Below, piece by piece: positions 45,658 to 54,703 of a stretch of DNA of 64,000 bases. The stretch comes from Betaproteobacteria bacterium HGW-Betaproteobacteria-11. Lineage in GTDB: Bacteria; Pseudomonadota; Gammaproteobacteria; Burkholderiales; Rhodocyclaceae. The stretch's first letter is position 1, and every line of letters starts with the position of its first letter. The position numbers and the translations under genes are program-made. The DNA lies in contig PHCV01000009.1 of the NCBI GenBank assembly GCA_002842395.1, positions 1 through 64,000 of the forward strand, given 5' to 3'. The notes beneath the pieces were generated by a model. It saw nothing but the letters and a program-made list of their open reading frames with translations. It had not been told where the DNA came from and searched no databases.

Positions 45658-45785
45658 GATGTTGACAAGCAATCGGGGGAGCCGCGATTTTACGCGATGG
45701 AACCGCTTGGCCACCGGTTTCGCCGGGCGGGCGTGCCTTGCCGTTCAGGTGCATAATGGAAGCCTGATTTTCCAAGGAGGCCAGC

Positions 45786-46682
45786 ATGCTTTCCAGACTC
45801 ATCACTTTGATTGCCGCAGCGCTGCTCGCCCTCGGCGCCCATGCGGCACCCACCCCCATCGTCGATCTCGCCGGTGTCCAGGCCGCCGTCGCGCGTGGCG
45901 CCATTCTCTGGGACGTGCGTCCGGCGGAAGCCTATCGCCGCGGTCACCTGCCCGGCGCCGTCAGCATCGGCGATGTCGGCGACGTGTTGCGCGATCCGCA
46001 AAGCGAAGAACTTTTGCCGCCGGCGAAGATCGAGAAAATTTTCGCCGCGGCCGGACTCGATCCGAGTCAGGAAATCATCGTCTATGCCGGACGCAGCGCA
46101 CCGCCAGCCTATTACGGACGCTTTGCCCTGCGCTATTTTGGCGCGCAGAACGTCAGCGTCTTTCACGACGGCGTCGATGGCTGGGTTGCCGCCGGACTGC
46201 CGCTGGAACGCAAGACCAGCCGGCGGCCGGCGATCAAGCTGAAACTCGCGCCCCAGCCGCAGCTCAACATCGAGACCGACGCTCTGCTCGCCAGGCTGCA
46301 AACCGGCGGCGTGCAACTGATCGATGCGCGCACCCCCGGCGAATATCACGGTGAAGTCGTCCGTGCCGCGCGCGGCGGGCACATTCCCGGCGCCACCAAC
46401 ATCCCCGTGCAGGCCAACTGGGTCGATCCGGAGGTGTTCACCAAGCTCGCCCAGGACAAGGTTGCCGACAGCAGCGGCGCCGCGCTTGCGCCGGCGGAAA
46501 AGCTCAAGGCGCTGTATTCCGCGTTCGACCCCGAAAAGGAGACCATCGTCTATTGCCAGAGCGGCATGCGCGCCGCCGAAACCGCCACGGTGCTCGAAGC
46601 CATCGGTTTTCATCGCGTCAGGGTCTATGACGCCTCCTGGCTGGGATATGCCAAACGCCAGGATGCCCCGCTCGCACAATAG
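45786..46682 (+). CDS. periplasmic tandem-rhodanese sulfurtransferase
   Basis: 298 residues with a clear signal peptide (MLSRLITLIAAALLALGAHA). Two rhodanese domains follow. The first (ILWDVRPAEAYRRGHLPGAV...IIVYAGRSAP) has lost the active-site cysteine, as in many tandem rhodaneses. The second (LIDARTPGEYHGE...IVYCQSGMRAAETA) keeps Cys in the loop CQSGMR. Export suggests a role in periplasmic sulfur or cyanide metabolism rather than in thiosulfate-linked cytosolic pathways. An AAGGAGG ribosome site precedes the ATG. It is divergent from alaS across 128 bases. Confidence 0.9.
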   Translation: MLSRLITLIAAALLALGAHAAPTPIVDLAGVQAAVARGAILWDVRPAEAYRRGHLPGAVSIGDVGDVLRDPQSEELLPPAKIEKIFAAAGLDPSQEIIVYAGRSAPPAYYGRFALRYFGAQNVSVFHDGVDGWVAAGLPLERKTSRRPAIKLKLAPQPQLNIETDALLARLQTGGVQLIDARTPGEYHGEVVRAARGGHIPGATNIPVQANWVDPEVFTKLAQDKVADSSGAALAPAEKLKALYSAFDPEKETIVYCQSGMRAAETATVLEAIGFHRVRVYDASWLGYAKRQDAPLAQ

Positions 46683-46804
46683 GGTCGCTTGATGATGATG
46701 GAATTGCATGGCAGGCGAGGATGTTGGCCTCGTCGTTCCGGCCACGGATCGAGTCCGGGGTGACGAGGGTGACACCGTCGTTCCGGGCCTGACCCCTGCG
46801 CACC

Positions 46805-46892
46805 GTCATTCCGGGCTTGACCCGGAATCCAGGGATGACCCTCGGTACTCCGCCTCGATCACCGTCTGGATTCCCGCGTTCGCGGGAATGAC
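46805..46892. repeat. GTCATTCCGGG repeat and dRS3-like hairpin, glyQ upstream region
   Basis: The 320-base gap between the rhodanese gene and glyQ is filled with short repeats. GTCATTCCGGGCTTGACCCG plus GAATCCAGGGATG at 46805-46837 recurs identically at 52817-52849. At 46870-46889 the 20-base palindrome ATTCCCGCGTTCGCGGGAAT fits the neisserial dRS3 pattern (ATTCCC, eight bases, GGGAAT). Degenerate copies of CGTC(A/G)TTCCGG lie at about 46733-46800. The last 50 bases before glyQ, including GTAAAAT at 46961-46967, may hold its promoter. Confidence 0.7.
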
Positions 46893-47002
46893 GGAGGCTT
46901 TTACCGTCCGGGGTGACGGACATGCCAGTCGCCGGCCGCACCGAGACGAACGCGGAAACCCTGTAAAATCGCCGCTCTTCGTCGTTGCGCAGGATTTGAT
47001 CA

Positions 47003-47889
<887 letters not shown>

Positions 47890-47893
<4 letters not shown>

Positions 47894-49968
47894 ATGCCAC
47901 GCTGCTCATCGAACTGCTTTGCGAAGAATTGCCGCCCAAATCGCTGGCCCGGCTCGGCCAGGCCTTTTTGCAGCAGATGCAGGCCACGCTGGCCAGTGAG
48001 GGCTTCATCGCCGCCGACAACCCCGGCCGCTGGCTGGCCACGCCGCGCCGCCTGGCGCTGCAATTTACCGACTGCCGCGAGACCCAGCCCGACCGCGTGA
48101 TCGAAAGGAAGGGCCCGGCGGTCGCCGCCGGACTCGCCGCCGATGGCACGCCGACCCCGGCGCTGCAAGGCTTCATGAAAAGTTGCGGGGTCGACTTCGC
48201 GCAACTGGAAAAGCGCGCGGAGGGCAAGGCGGAGTATTTCGTCGTCCGCATCGACAAGACCGGCGAGCGCATCGACCAGCACCTGTCTGGCATGGTTGAA
48301 GCCGCGCTGAAGAAGCTGCCTTCGCCTAAGCTGATGCGCTGGGGCGCGAGCGAGGTGCACTTCGTCCGCCCGGTACATGGCCTGGTGCTGATGCACGACG
48401 GCCGCACAATTGCCGGCAGCGTGCTCGGCCTGCACAGCGGCAACGTCACGCGCGGACATCGTTTCATGAGCGGCGGCGAGATCGTCATTCCCCGCGCCGA
48501 AGACTACGCGGCGGTGCTCGAGCGGGAAGGCAAGGTCATCGTCGACTTCGACCGGCGCCGCGAGATGATCCGCGCCCAGCTCGATGCGGCGGCCGGCCAG
48601 CGCATCTGGCTCAAGGACGAGGCATTGCTCGACGAAGTCACCGCCCTGGTGGAATATCCGGCCGTGTATGAAGCCGGCTTCGACGCGGAATTTCTCGCCG
48701 TGCCGCAGGAATGTCTGATCCTGACCATGCAGGCCAACCAGAAGTATTTCCCGCTGATGGATGGCAAAGGTTCCGCCGCCAGACTTACCAACCGCTTCCT
48801 GCTGGTCTCCAACATGAAGGTGGCCGACCCGAGCCACATCATCACCGGCAATGCCCGCGTGGTGCGGCCACGGCTGGCCGATGCCAAGTTCTTTTTCGAG
48901 ACCGACAAGAAGACGCCGCTCTCCGCACGCATCGGCAAGCTCTCCAGTGTGGTCTATCACAACAAGCTCGGCAGCCAGGGCGAGCGCGTCGATCGGCTGA
49001 TCCGGCTCGCTGCCGCCATCGCTCGCCGACTCGGCACCGACATCGCCCAGGCCGAACGCGCTGCGTTGCTGGCCAAGGCCGACCTGGTCACCGACATGGT
49101 CGGCGAATTCCCCGAACTGCAAGGCATCATGGGCCGCTATTACGCGCTCGCCGATGGCGAGACGGCGGCAGTTGCCGATGCCATCGAGGCCCATTACCGG
49201 CCGCGCTTCAACGGCGATGCCCTGCCGCAAGGCGCGGTGGCGTGCGCCGTGGCGCTGGCCGACAAGCTCGATGCCCTGGTCGGCTTTTTCGGCATCGGCC
49301 AGATTCCCAGTGGCGACAAGGATCCCTTCGGCCTGCGCCGCGCCGCCCTCGGCGTCCTGCGCATCCTGCTGGAAACGCCGCTGCCACTCGCCCTGCCCGA
49401 CCTTATCGACGATGTCGCAGCAGGCTTTGCGCCCGAGCTGTTGCAAGGCAACTGGCGTATCGCCAGCGCCGACTTTTTCCGCGAACGCCTGCGCCACCTG
49501 TTGCGCGACGCCGGCCACGAAGCCAGCGCGGTGGACGCCGTGCTGGCGCTCGACCCCGGCCGCATCGACGAAATCCCGCGCCGGCTGCAAGCCGTCGCCG
49601 AGTTCGTGCGGCTGCCGGAAGCCGCCGCCCTGGCCGCCGCCAACAAACGCATCGTCAACATCCTGAAAAAATCCGCCGCACACGCCAGCCCGGCCATCGA
49701 TCCCGCGCTGCTCGTCGAACCGGCGGAAAAATCGCTGTTCGCCGCGATGGAAGGGATCGCCCCGCTGATCGAGTCGCAACGCGCCGCCGGCGACCTGACC
49801 GCCGCGCTGAAGACTCTGGCCGGGTTGCGCCAGAGCGTCGATGCCTTTTTCGACGGCGTGATGGTCAACACCGAAGACGCGGCCCTGCGCAACAACCGGC
49901 TGGCGCTGCTCGCGCGTCTCGCCGGACTGATGAACTGCGTCGCGGATATTTCGCGGCTGTCGCACTGA
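47890..49968 (+). CDS. glyS: glycyl-tRNA synthetase beta subunit
   Basis: tRNA-binding subunit of glycyl-tRNA synthetase. 692 residues beginning [20 protein letters not shown]. Family blocks are [17 protein letters not shown] near residue 155, [19 protein letters not shown] near 275, [11 protein letters not shown] near 337, and [11 protein letters not shown] and [24 protein letters not shown] (in two parts) near 455. The C-terminal domain ends with [17 protein letters not shown] dispersed repeat copy at 49456-49478 encodes [12 protein letters not shown] in frame. A 244-base gap follows. Confidence 0.97.
49456..49478 (-). repeat. 26-bp dispersed repeat, copy 9 (inside glyS)
   Basis: The plus strand reads CGTATCGCCAGCGCC then GACTTTTT, the complement of the consensus core. 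It is antisense relative to glyS, and in frame encodes IASADFF, a different reading of the repeat from that in alaS or bioD. Confidence 0.75.
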
Positions 49969-50026
49969 AGTCGCGGGTCTTGCGTCGGGCAAGCCGCACC
50001 ATTTGTCATGCCTGCCGGGAGAAGCC

Positions 50027-50083
50027 ATGGTCTGGATCTTCATCAAGTACGTCATCCGTCGCTTCGGCATCGTGTTGCTGTAG
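50027..50083 (+). CDS. possible 18-residue hydrophobic peptide
   Basis: An ATG at 50027, seven bases after a GGGAGAAG-type ribosome site, opens a frame of 18 codons: MVWIFIKYVIRRFGIVLL. The peptide is hydrophobic with a central KYVIRR, like small membrane peptides. It is followed at once by the hairpin at 50091-50106. It may be a real small protein, the remnant of a longer one, or chance. Nothing else was recognised between glyS and gmhB. Confidence 0.25.
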   Translation: MVWIFIKYVIRRFGIVLL

Positions 50084-50090
50084 CCTGCGC

Positions 50091-50106
50091 CTGCCGCGGC
50101 CGGCAG
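50091..50106 (+). terminator. hairpin after glyQS
   Basis: CTGCCGCGGCCGGCAG forms a six-base-pair GC stem with a four-base loop, 120 bases after the glyS stop. It lacks a proper U tract (CCCTCTTCC follows), so it is a weak candidate for the glyQS terminator. Confidence 0.35.
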
Positions 50107-50212
50107 CCCTCTTCCGGGTCGGCGCGGGAATCAGGAGCCTGTCGAATAGGCGGCACGGATCGCCGTTTTCCATCCTTTGCCACGTCACCATCCAGCGTAA
50201 GCTCAGCGCACC

Positions 50213-50746
50213 ATGAAACTCGTCATTCTCGACCGCGACGGCGTGATCAATGCCGATTCCGCCCAATTCATCAAGTCACCCGACGAATGGAAGCCCATTC
50301 CCGGCAGCCTCGAAGCCATCGCCCGGCTCAACCAGGCAGGTTATCGCGTCGTGCTGGCGACCAATCAGTCCGGGCTTGGCCGCGGGCTGTTCGAGATGGA
50401 TACGCTCAACGCCATTCATGACAAGATGCTCAAGGCCCTGGCCCAGGTCGGCGGACGCATCGATGCGATTTTCTTCTGTCCGCACACCAACGCCGACGAC
50501 TGCGCCTGCCGCAAGCCCAAGCCCGGCATGCTCGAAGAAATCGCCGCGCGCTTCAATGCCGATCTGACCGATGTACCTGCCGTGGGTGACGCCCTGCGCG
50601 ATCTGCAGGCCGCCGTGGCAGTGGGCGCGCGGCCGATCCTGGTGCTCACCGGCAAGGGCCAGAAAACCGCCGCCAACCCCGAGCTGCCGCCAGGCACACC
50701 CATCTTTCCCGACCTCGCCGCCGCGGTCGCTCACCTGCTGACCTGA
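50213..50746 (+). CDS. gmhB: D-glycero-beta-D-manno-heptose 1,7-bisphosphate 7-phosphatase
   Basis: HAD phosphatase in ADP-heptose synthesis for the lipopolysaccharide inner core. 177 residues. The nucleophile motif is LDRDGVINADS near residue 6, motif II is VLATNQSG near 48, and a zinc-binding loop CPHTNADDCACRKPKPGM near 95 is typical of GmhB. VGDALRDLQAAVAVG near 125 is motif IV. It is followed by plsC after 11 bases, so lipopolysaccharide core and phospholipid precursor genes are co-transcribed. Confidence 0.94.
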   Translation: MKLVILDRDGVINADSAQFIKSPDEWKPIPGSLEAIARLNQAGYRVVLATNQSGLGRGLFEMDTLNAIHDKMLKALAQVGGRIDAIFFCPHTNADDCACRKPKPGMLEEIAARFNADLTDVPAVGDALRDLQAAVAVGARPILVLTGKGQKTAANPELPPGTPIFPDLAAAVAHLLT

Positions 50747-50757
50747 GCGACCGGCCC

Positions 50758-51516
50758 ATGCTGTCCTTTCTGCGCTCCCTGCTGTTCCTGCTCATTCTGC
50801 TGATCGTCACGCCGCCGTTCACCCTGCTGTTCATTCTCGTCTGCCTGCCGCTCTCGCACCACACACGCCTGCGCCTGGCCCAGCCATGGGTGCGCTTCGC
50901 CATCGGACTGGTGAAGCATGTGCTGGGGATTCCCTACCGCCTGATCGGCGCCGAGAATCTTCCCGAGCGGCCGGTGATCGTCTTCGCCAAGCATCAATCG
51001 GCCTGGGAAACCCTGGTTCTCCAGGAAATCTTCAAAGACGCCATCTTCGTCTGGAAAAAGGAAATCCGCCGCCTGCCCTTCTTCGGCTGGGCGCTGGCGA
51101 TGACGCCGATGATCGAGATCGACCGCGGCGCCGGCAAGGACGCCATCAGGCACCTGATCGAGCAGGGCCGCTCGCGGCTCGATGACGGCTATACCGTCAT
51201 CATTTTTCCGGAAGGCACCCGCGCGCCGCCGGGCGGCAAGAACCGCTACAAGGGCGGCGGCGCCCTGCTCGCCGCCGCAGCCGGCGTACCGGTGGTGCCG
51301 CTGGCGCTCAACTCGGGCGAGTTCTGGGGGCGCAACGCGCTGTTCAAGAAGAGCGGCATGGTCACCGTCAGCGTCGGTCCGGCGATCGACCCGCGGGGTC
51401 TTTCCGCCAGCGAAATCCTGCTCCGCGCCGAGCACTGGATCGAACACGAGATGCGCAACATCAGCCCGCACCTGTATCACGACCGCCATGAGGGCGCTCC
51501 GCAAACCTCAACTTGA
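50758..51516 (+). CDS. plsC: 1-acyl-sn-glycerol-3-phosphate acyltransferase
   Basis: Acylates lysophosphatidic acid to phosphatidic acid at the inner membrane. 252 residues. An N-terminal membrane segment (FLRSLLFLLILLIVTPPFTL) is followed by the acyltransferase block KHQSAWETLV near residue 80, which replaces the usual NHxxxxD with HQSAWE, as is common in betaproteobacteria. FPEGTRAPPGGKNRYKGGGA near 150 and VVPLALNSGEFW near 182 follow. Its 3' end overlaps the next gene by 29 bases. Confidence 0.93.
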   Translation: MLSFLRSLLFLLILLIVTPPFTLLFILVCLPLSHHTRLRLAQPWVRFAIGLVKHVLGIPYRLIGAENLPERPVIVFAKHQSAWETLVLQEIFKDAIFVWKKEIRRLPFFGWALAMTPMIEIDRGAGKDAIRHLIEQGRSRLDDGYTVIIFPEGTRAPPGGKNRYKGGGALLAAAAGVPVVPLALNSGEFWGRNALFKKSGMVTVSVGPAIDPRGLSASEILLRAEHWIEHEMRNISPHLYHDRHEGAPQTST

Positions 51517-51994
51517 CTTGCGGCTCGACGCCGCCGCGCCGGATGCCGCAACCCGCTGGCATGACCGGGCGACGATTCCCTATCGCGGCCGCAACTTGTG
51601 CCTGCGACTCGACGACGGCCCCGCCGAGACCACCCTGGAAGGCGATGAGCTGCACCTGCCGCTGCCCCCCGGAGCCACTCCGCGCCAGATCCAGGATCGC
51701 ACTGAGGCCTGGCTACGCGAACAGGCCATGCGCCACCTGAGCACGCTCGTCACGGAAAAGTTCCCCCCGGGACGCAAAGCGCCGGCGCTCGCGGAACGCC
51801 GCGGCCCACTGCGCCTGGTGCTCTCCTTCGCCCGCGGCGGCCACTGGATCGAAGCCACCGGGGACAACACCCTCCGCTGCCACTGGCGCTTGATCGAACA
51901 GCCCGATGCGGTGATCGCCCGCGCCGTCGATCGCGCCCTGGCCCTGCTGCCCGCAACGCAGGCCATGGCCGATTTATTCGCGGCGGAAGCCTGA
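51488..51994 (+). CDS. YgjP/DUF45-like protein lacking the zinc motif (probable pseudoenzyme)
   Basis: 168 residues from the ATG at 51488, overlapping plsC by 29 bases. It resembles the C-terminal two thirds of the YgjP protein encoded next. HWIEATGDNTLRCHWRLIEQPDAVI is laid out like RTRWGSCSHASGIRIHWRLI of the neighbour. Where YgjP has VAHETAHLIEMNHS, this protein has ARAVDRALALLPATQAMA, so the HExxH zinc site and downstream His are gone. It starts MRALRKPQLDLRLDAAAPDA. It is probably a duplicated, non-catalytic partner or regulator. The function is unknown, and the relationship was judged by eye. Confidence 0.65.
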   Translation: MRALRKPQLDLRLDAAAPDAATRWHDRATIPYRGRNLCLRLDDGPAETTLEGDELHLPLPPGATPRQIQDRTEAWLREQAMRHLSTLVTEKFPPGRKAPALAERRGPLRLVLSFARGGHWIEATGDNTLRCHWRLIEQPDAVIARAVDRALALLPATQAMADLFAAEA

Positions 51995-52002
51995 GCACCG
52001 CC

Positions 52003-52752
52003 ATGCACTCCGCCCAACGCGACCTGTTCCGCCTGCCGCCGGCCGATTCCCCCGCAGCGGGGAAAACCCGGCACCTGCTGATCGGCGGCCGCCTCATCGA
52101 CTACCGGCTGAGGACCGGCGCGCGACGCCTGTCGATGACCATCGACGACCGCGGCCTGCGCCTCGGCGCCCCGGCGCGCCTGCCACGCGCGGAAATCGAG
52201 GCCTTCGTCATCCAGCATCGCGACTGGGTGCTGAAAAAACTCGACGAGCTGGCGACCCGCACGCAGCCGCGCCATCTGCGCCTCGCCGACGGCGCACGGC
52301 TGCCGCTGCTCGGCGACGAAATCACCGTCCGCGTCCTGCCCGGCGCCAATCGCATCCGCTGGATCGCGCAAACCCTGGTGCTCGAAGCGCGGCCCGCCGC
52401 CGACCTCGGCCTACTCGCCACGCGCGCCCTGAAGCACCGCGCGCTGGAACATTTCGGCGCGCGGCTGGCGCACTACAGCGCCCAGCTCGCGCAACCCGTG
52501 CCGCCGCTCGGCCTCTCCGCCGCCCGCACGCGCTGGGGCAGTTGCAGCCATGCCAGCGGCATCCGCATCCACTGGCGGCTGATCCATCTGCCGCCTCATA
52601 TCGGTGACTATGTCGTCGCCCACGAAACCGCCCACCTGATCGAAATGAACCACAGCCCGCGCTTCTGGCGCCTGGTCGAACAGCTTTACCCCGACTGGCG
52701 AAACGCACGCAGCCAGCTCAAGGCCTGCGCGGCTTCGCTGCCGATTCTCTGA
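52003..52752 (+). CDS. YgjP-type M48 metallopeptidase (DUF45)
   Basis: 249 residues, cytoplasmic. The metal site is VAHETAHLIEMNHSPRFW near residue 205 (HExxH plus a later His), preceded by the family signature ARTRWGSCS near 178. The N-terminal half contains RRLSMTIDDRGLRLGAP, the beta domain. Members of this family are predicted zinc-dependent proteases related to SprT and the wedge fold, and the physiological substrate is unclear. It follows the zinc-less paralogue by eight bases, at the end of the gmhB-plsC operon. Confidence 0.88.
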   Translation: MHSAQRDLFRLPPADSPAAGKTRHLLIGGRLIDYRLRTGARRLSMTIDDRGLRLGAPARLPRAEIEAFVIQHRDWVLKKLDELATRTQPRHLRLADGARLPLLGDEITVRVLPGANRIRWIAQTLVLEARPAADLGLLATRALKHRALEHFGARLAHYSAQLAQPVPPLGLSAARTRWGSCSHASGIRIHWRLIHLPPHIGDYVVAHETAHLIEMNHSPRFWRLVEQLYPDWRNARSQLKACAASLPIL

Positions 52753-52816
52753 AATAAATGGCATGAGGCCGCCGCCAAAGATCCGCATTTGTCATTCCGG
52801 CGAAGGCGTCCCCTCC

Positions 52817-52849
52817 GTCATTCCGGGCTTGACCCGGAATCCAGGGATG
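52817..52849 (+). repeat. GTCATTCCGGG-type dispersed repeat, second copy
   Basis: Identical over 33 bases to 46805-46837. The palindromic core ATTCCGGGCTTGACCCGGAAT can form a hairpin. A degenerate half copy (GTCATTCCGGCGAAGG) lies just upstream at about 52793-52808. Together with the 26-bp repeat at 52913 it fills most of the 287-base gap between the YgjP gene and the ferredoxin reductase gene. Confidence 0.75.
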
Positions 52850-52912
52850 CCCCCGGAGCTTCGTGGCGCCACCGCCTTTCAGCTCAGGCAATACCGAAGC
52901 CGGCCACCATTA

Positions 52913-52938
52913 GCGCCGTCTCGCCAGCGCCGACTTTT
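52913..52938 (-). repeat. 26-bp dispersed repeat, copy 10 (intergenic)
   Basis: The plus strand reads GCGCCGTCTCGCCAGCGCC then GACTTTT, a full match to the consensus complement apart from the length of the T run. It is about 100 bases before the ferredoxin-NADP reductase start codon and could affect its leader. Confidence 0.8.
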
Positions 52939-53039
52939 CAAAGGGGTGCGGCAGGCTCGTCTGGTGCGAGATGGTGCATACTTCACGCGCGTTGCAGAGC
53001 AAATCTATTGCGCCATCATCGAATCGTCCGGGAGACAAG

Positions 53040-53837
53040 ATGGATTCGCAGTCCATGACCACCAACAGCTCGGATAAATGGACAAAGTCGCAAGTCCTGT
53101 GGATGCAATACTGGACGCCGGCCCTGCTGTCATTTCGAATCTCGCGGATCCCCGATTTTCGCTTCAGGCCAGGTCTCTATGCGCGACTTGGTCTGCGCGA
53201 GCGGGAAGACGAAGAACTTGTATGGCGGCCGTTTTCCATGGCTTCGTCACCCGACGCGGATTATCTCGAGTTCATTGCGACACTCGTTCCCGATGGCCGG
53301 TTTTCAGTCCTGCTGGAGAAGCTGAAGATCGGTGATTCAATGTGTATCGACAAGGCCGCCTTCGGTTTCTTGACCCTCGATCAACTGGCGCCGGGGCGCG
53401 ATCTCTGGCTGCTGGCGACCGGAACGGGAATCGGGCCGTTCGTCTCGATCCTGCGGGATGGCGCAGTGTGGCAATGCTTTGAAAACATCATCCTCGTGCA
53501 CAGCGCCCGCCTCGCAGCAGAGTTGGTCTATCGGGATGAGATCGCCGTTCTCGCAGGAAAACACTCACCGGGCCAAACCGGTGCCCGCCTGCACTACCTG
53601 CCCATCGTCACCCGCGAACCCGGTGCGACATCGCTCACCGGGCATATCCCGCAGCTGCTTGAAGACGGCCGGCTGGAAGCGGCTACGGGTTGCCCGATCA
53701 CCGTGGAAACCTCGCGCTTCATGGCCTGCGGCAATCCCTCGATGACGCAGGAGGTGAGGGCCTGGCTGAACGCCTTGGGTTTCCAGACCACCCGGCGCGG
53801 CGTTCATGGCCAGATGGCCTTCGAAAAATACTGGTGA
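53040..53837 (+). CDS. fpr: ferredoxin-NADP(+) reductase, bacterial Fpr type
   Basis: FAD enzyme exchanging electrons between NADPH and ferredoxin/flavodoxin. 265 residues from the ATG at 53040 (MDSQSMTTNSSDKWTKSQVL). MTTNSSDK five codons later is an alternative start. The FAD motif is WRPFSMASSPD near residue 61, with the phosphate-binding region LEKLKIGDSMCIDK near 95. The NADP motif is LLATGTGIGPFVSIL near 123, and CGNPSMTQEVRAWL near 231. The protein ends in an aromatic pair (EKYW), as in bacterial subclass I Fpr. A monocistronic unit or the first of a pair with the glyoxalase gene 33 bases downstream. Confidence 0.9.
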   Translation: MDSQSMTTNSSDKWTKSQVLWMQYWTPALLSFRISRIPDFRFRPGLYARLGLREREDEELVWRPFSMASSPDADYLEFIATLVPDGRFSVLLEKLKIGDSMCIDKAAFGFLTLDQLAPGRDLWLLATGTGIGPFVSILRDGAVWQCFENIILVHSARLAAELVYRDEIAVLAGKHSPGQTGARLHYLPIVTREPGATSLTGHIPQLLEDGRLEAATGCPITVETSRFMACGNPSMTQEVRAWLNALGFQTTRRGVHGQMAFEKYW

Positions 53838-53870
53838 CAGGCCGCTATCGAGCCTCTGCAAGGAAATGTC

Positions 53871-54257
53871 ATGAGAATACTGCATACCATGCTGCGCGTC
53901 GGCGATCTGGAGCGTTCGATCGCGTTTTATACCGGGGTACTGGGCATGCGCCTGTTGCGGCGCAAGGATTATCCGGAAGGGAAATTCACCCTCGCCTTCG
54001 TCGGCTTCGACGATGAAGAAAAAAGTGCCGTGATCGAACTCACCTGCAACTGGGGCGTCGATCGCTACGAACCGGGCACGGGTTTTGGACACATCGCCAT
54101 CGCCGTGCCGGACGCAGCGGCAGCCTGTGCGGCGATCCGCGCCCGCGGCGGCAAGGTCGCGCGCGAGGCCGGACCGATGAAGGGTGGCGGCACGGTCATC
54201 GCCTTCGTCGAAGATCCGGACGGCTACAAGATCGAGCTGGTCGAGCGAAAAGAATGA
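53871..54257 (+). CDS. gloA: lactoylglutathione lyase (glyoxalase I)
   Basis: Isomerises the methylglyoxal-glutathione adduct to S-lactoylglutathione. 128 residues: [20 protein letters not shown] gives the first metal-ligand His, [10 protein letters not shown] the Glu, GFGHIAIAV the second His, and [11 protein letters not shown] the second Glu. [20 protein letters not shown] is typical of GloA. The short length without the extra loop indicates the nickel-dependent class. A good GGAAATG ribosome region precedes the start. Confidence 0.95.
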   Translation: MRILHTMLRVGDLERSIAFYTGVLGMRLLRRKDYPEGKFTLAFVGFDDEEKSAVIELTCNWGVDRYEPGTGFGHIAIAVPDAAAACAAIRARGGKVAREAGPMKGGGTVIAFVEDPDGYKIELVERKE

Positions 54258-54349
54258 TCTGGTCAATTCGGCGTATGCGGGTTTACAATGAAAAGCGTGG
54301 GTGGCCAGTTGTTCATCTTTGAAACTTGCGCAGCTTTATTCCAGATGCC

Positions 54350-54703
54350 ATGAGAATTATCCTTGTCGTGCTGCTGTCCTGCCTGCCGCCATCCGCCGCG
54401 CTCGCCCAAAACAGTGGCGGATTCACCAACATGCTGCGTTCGTTGAGCGGTGCACTCGGCGCCGGCAAGGACACGCCGCCACCGGCCGAAACGGCGCCGA
54501 TCGGCATTCGCGGCATCGATGACGCACCGGCGGCAAAAGCCGCTCCCAGTCCTGCCGGCAGCAACGACATCGGCCGGCTGGAAGGCTGGGCCGCGAGCCG
54601 TGGCGAGGCGGAGCGCATGGCCGCGCGCCACGGTCTGGTCGCCCGGCCGGTGGTCTTCGCCGAAGCGGGCAGCGAAGTTGTCAAACCGGAGGCGGGAAAA
54701 TGA
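54350..54703 (+). CDS. small exported protein coupled to an M48 protease
   Basis: 117 residues. A signal peptide (MRIILVVLLSCLPPSAALAQ) is followed by a low-complexity Pro/Ala/Gly stretch, and by a short folded-looking end (DIGRLEGWAASRGEAERMAA and HGLVARPVVFAEAG). There is no known domain. It overlaps the start of the following M48 protease by four bases (ATGA), so the two are translationally coupled. A periplasmic partner, inhibitor or substrate adaptor of the protease is a reasonable inference. Confidence 0.6.
   Translation: MRIILVVLLSCLPPSAALAQNSGGFTNMLRSLSGALGAGKDTPPPAETAPIGIRGIDDAPAAKAAPSPAGSNDIGRLEGWAASRGEAERMAARHGLVARPVVFAEAGSEVVKPEAGK

Noticed and set aside
49969-50216. A frame of about 137 codons overlapping the start of gmhB
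   Set aside because: Low-complexity Arg/His/Ser/Ala translation, overlapping gmhB in another frame with no ribosome site or family match.
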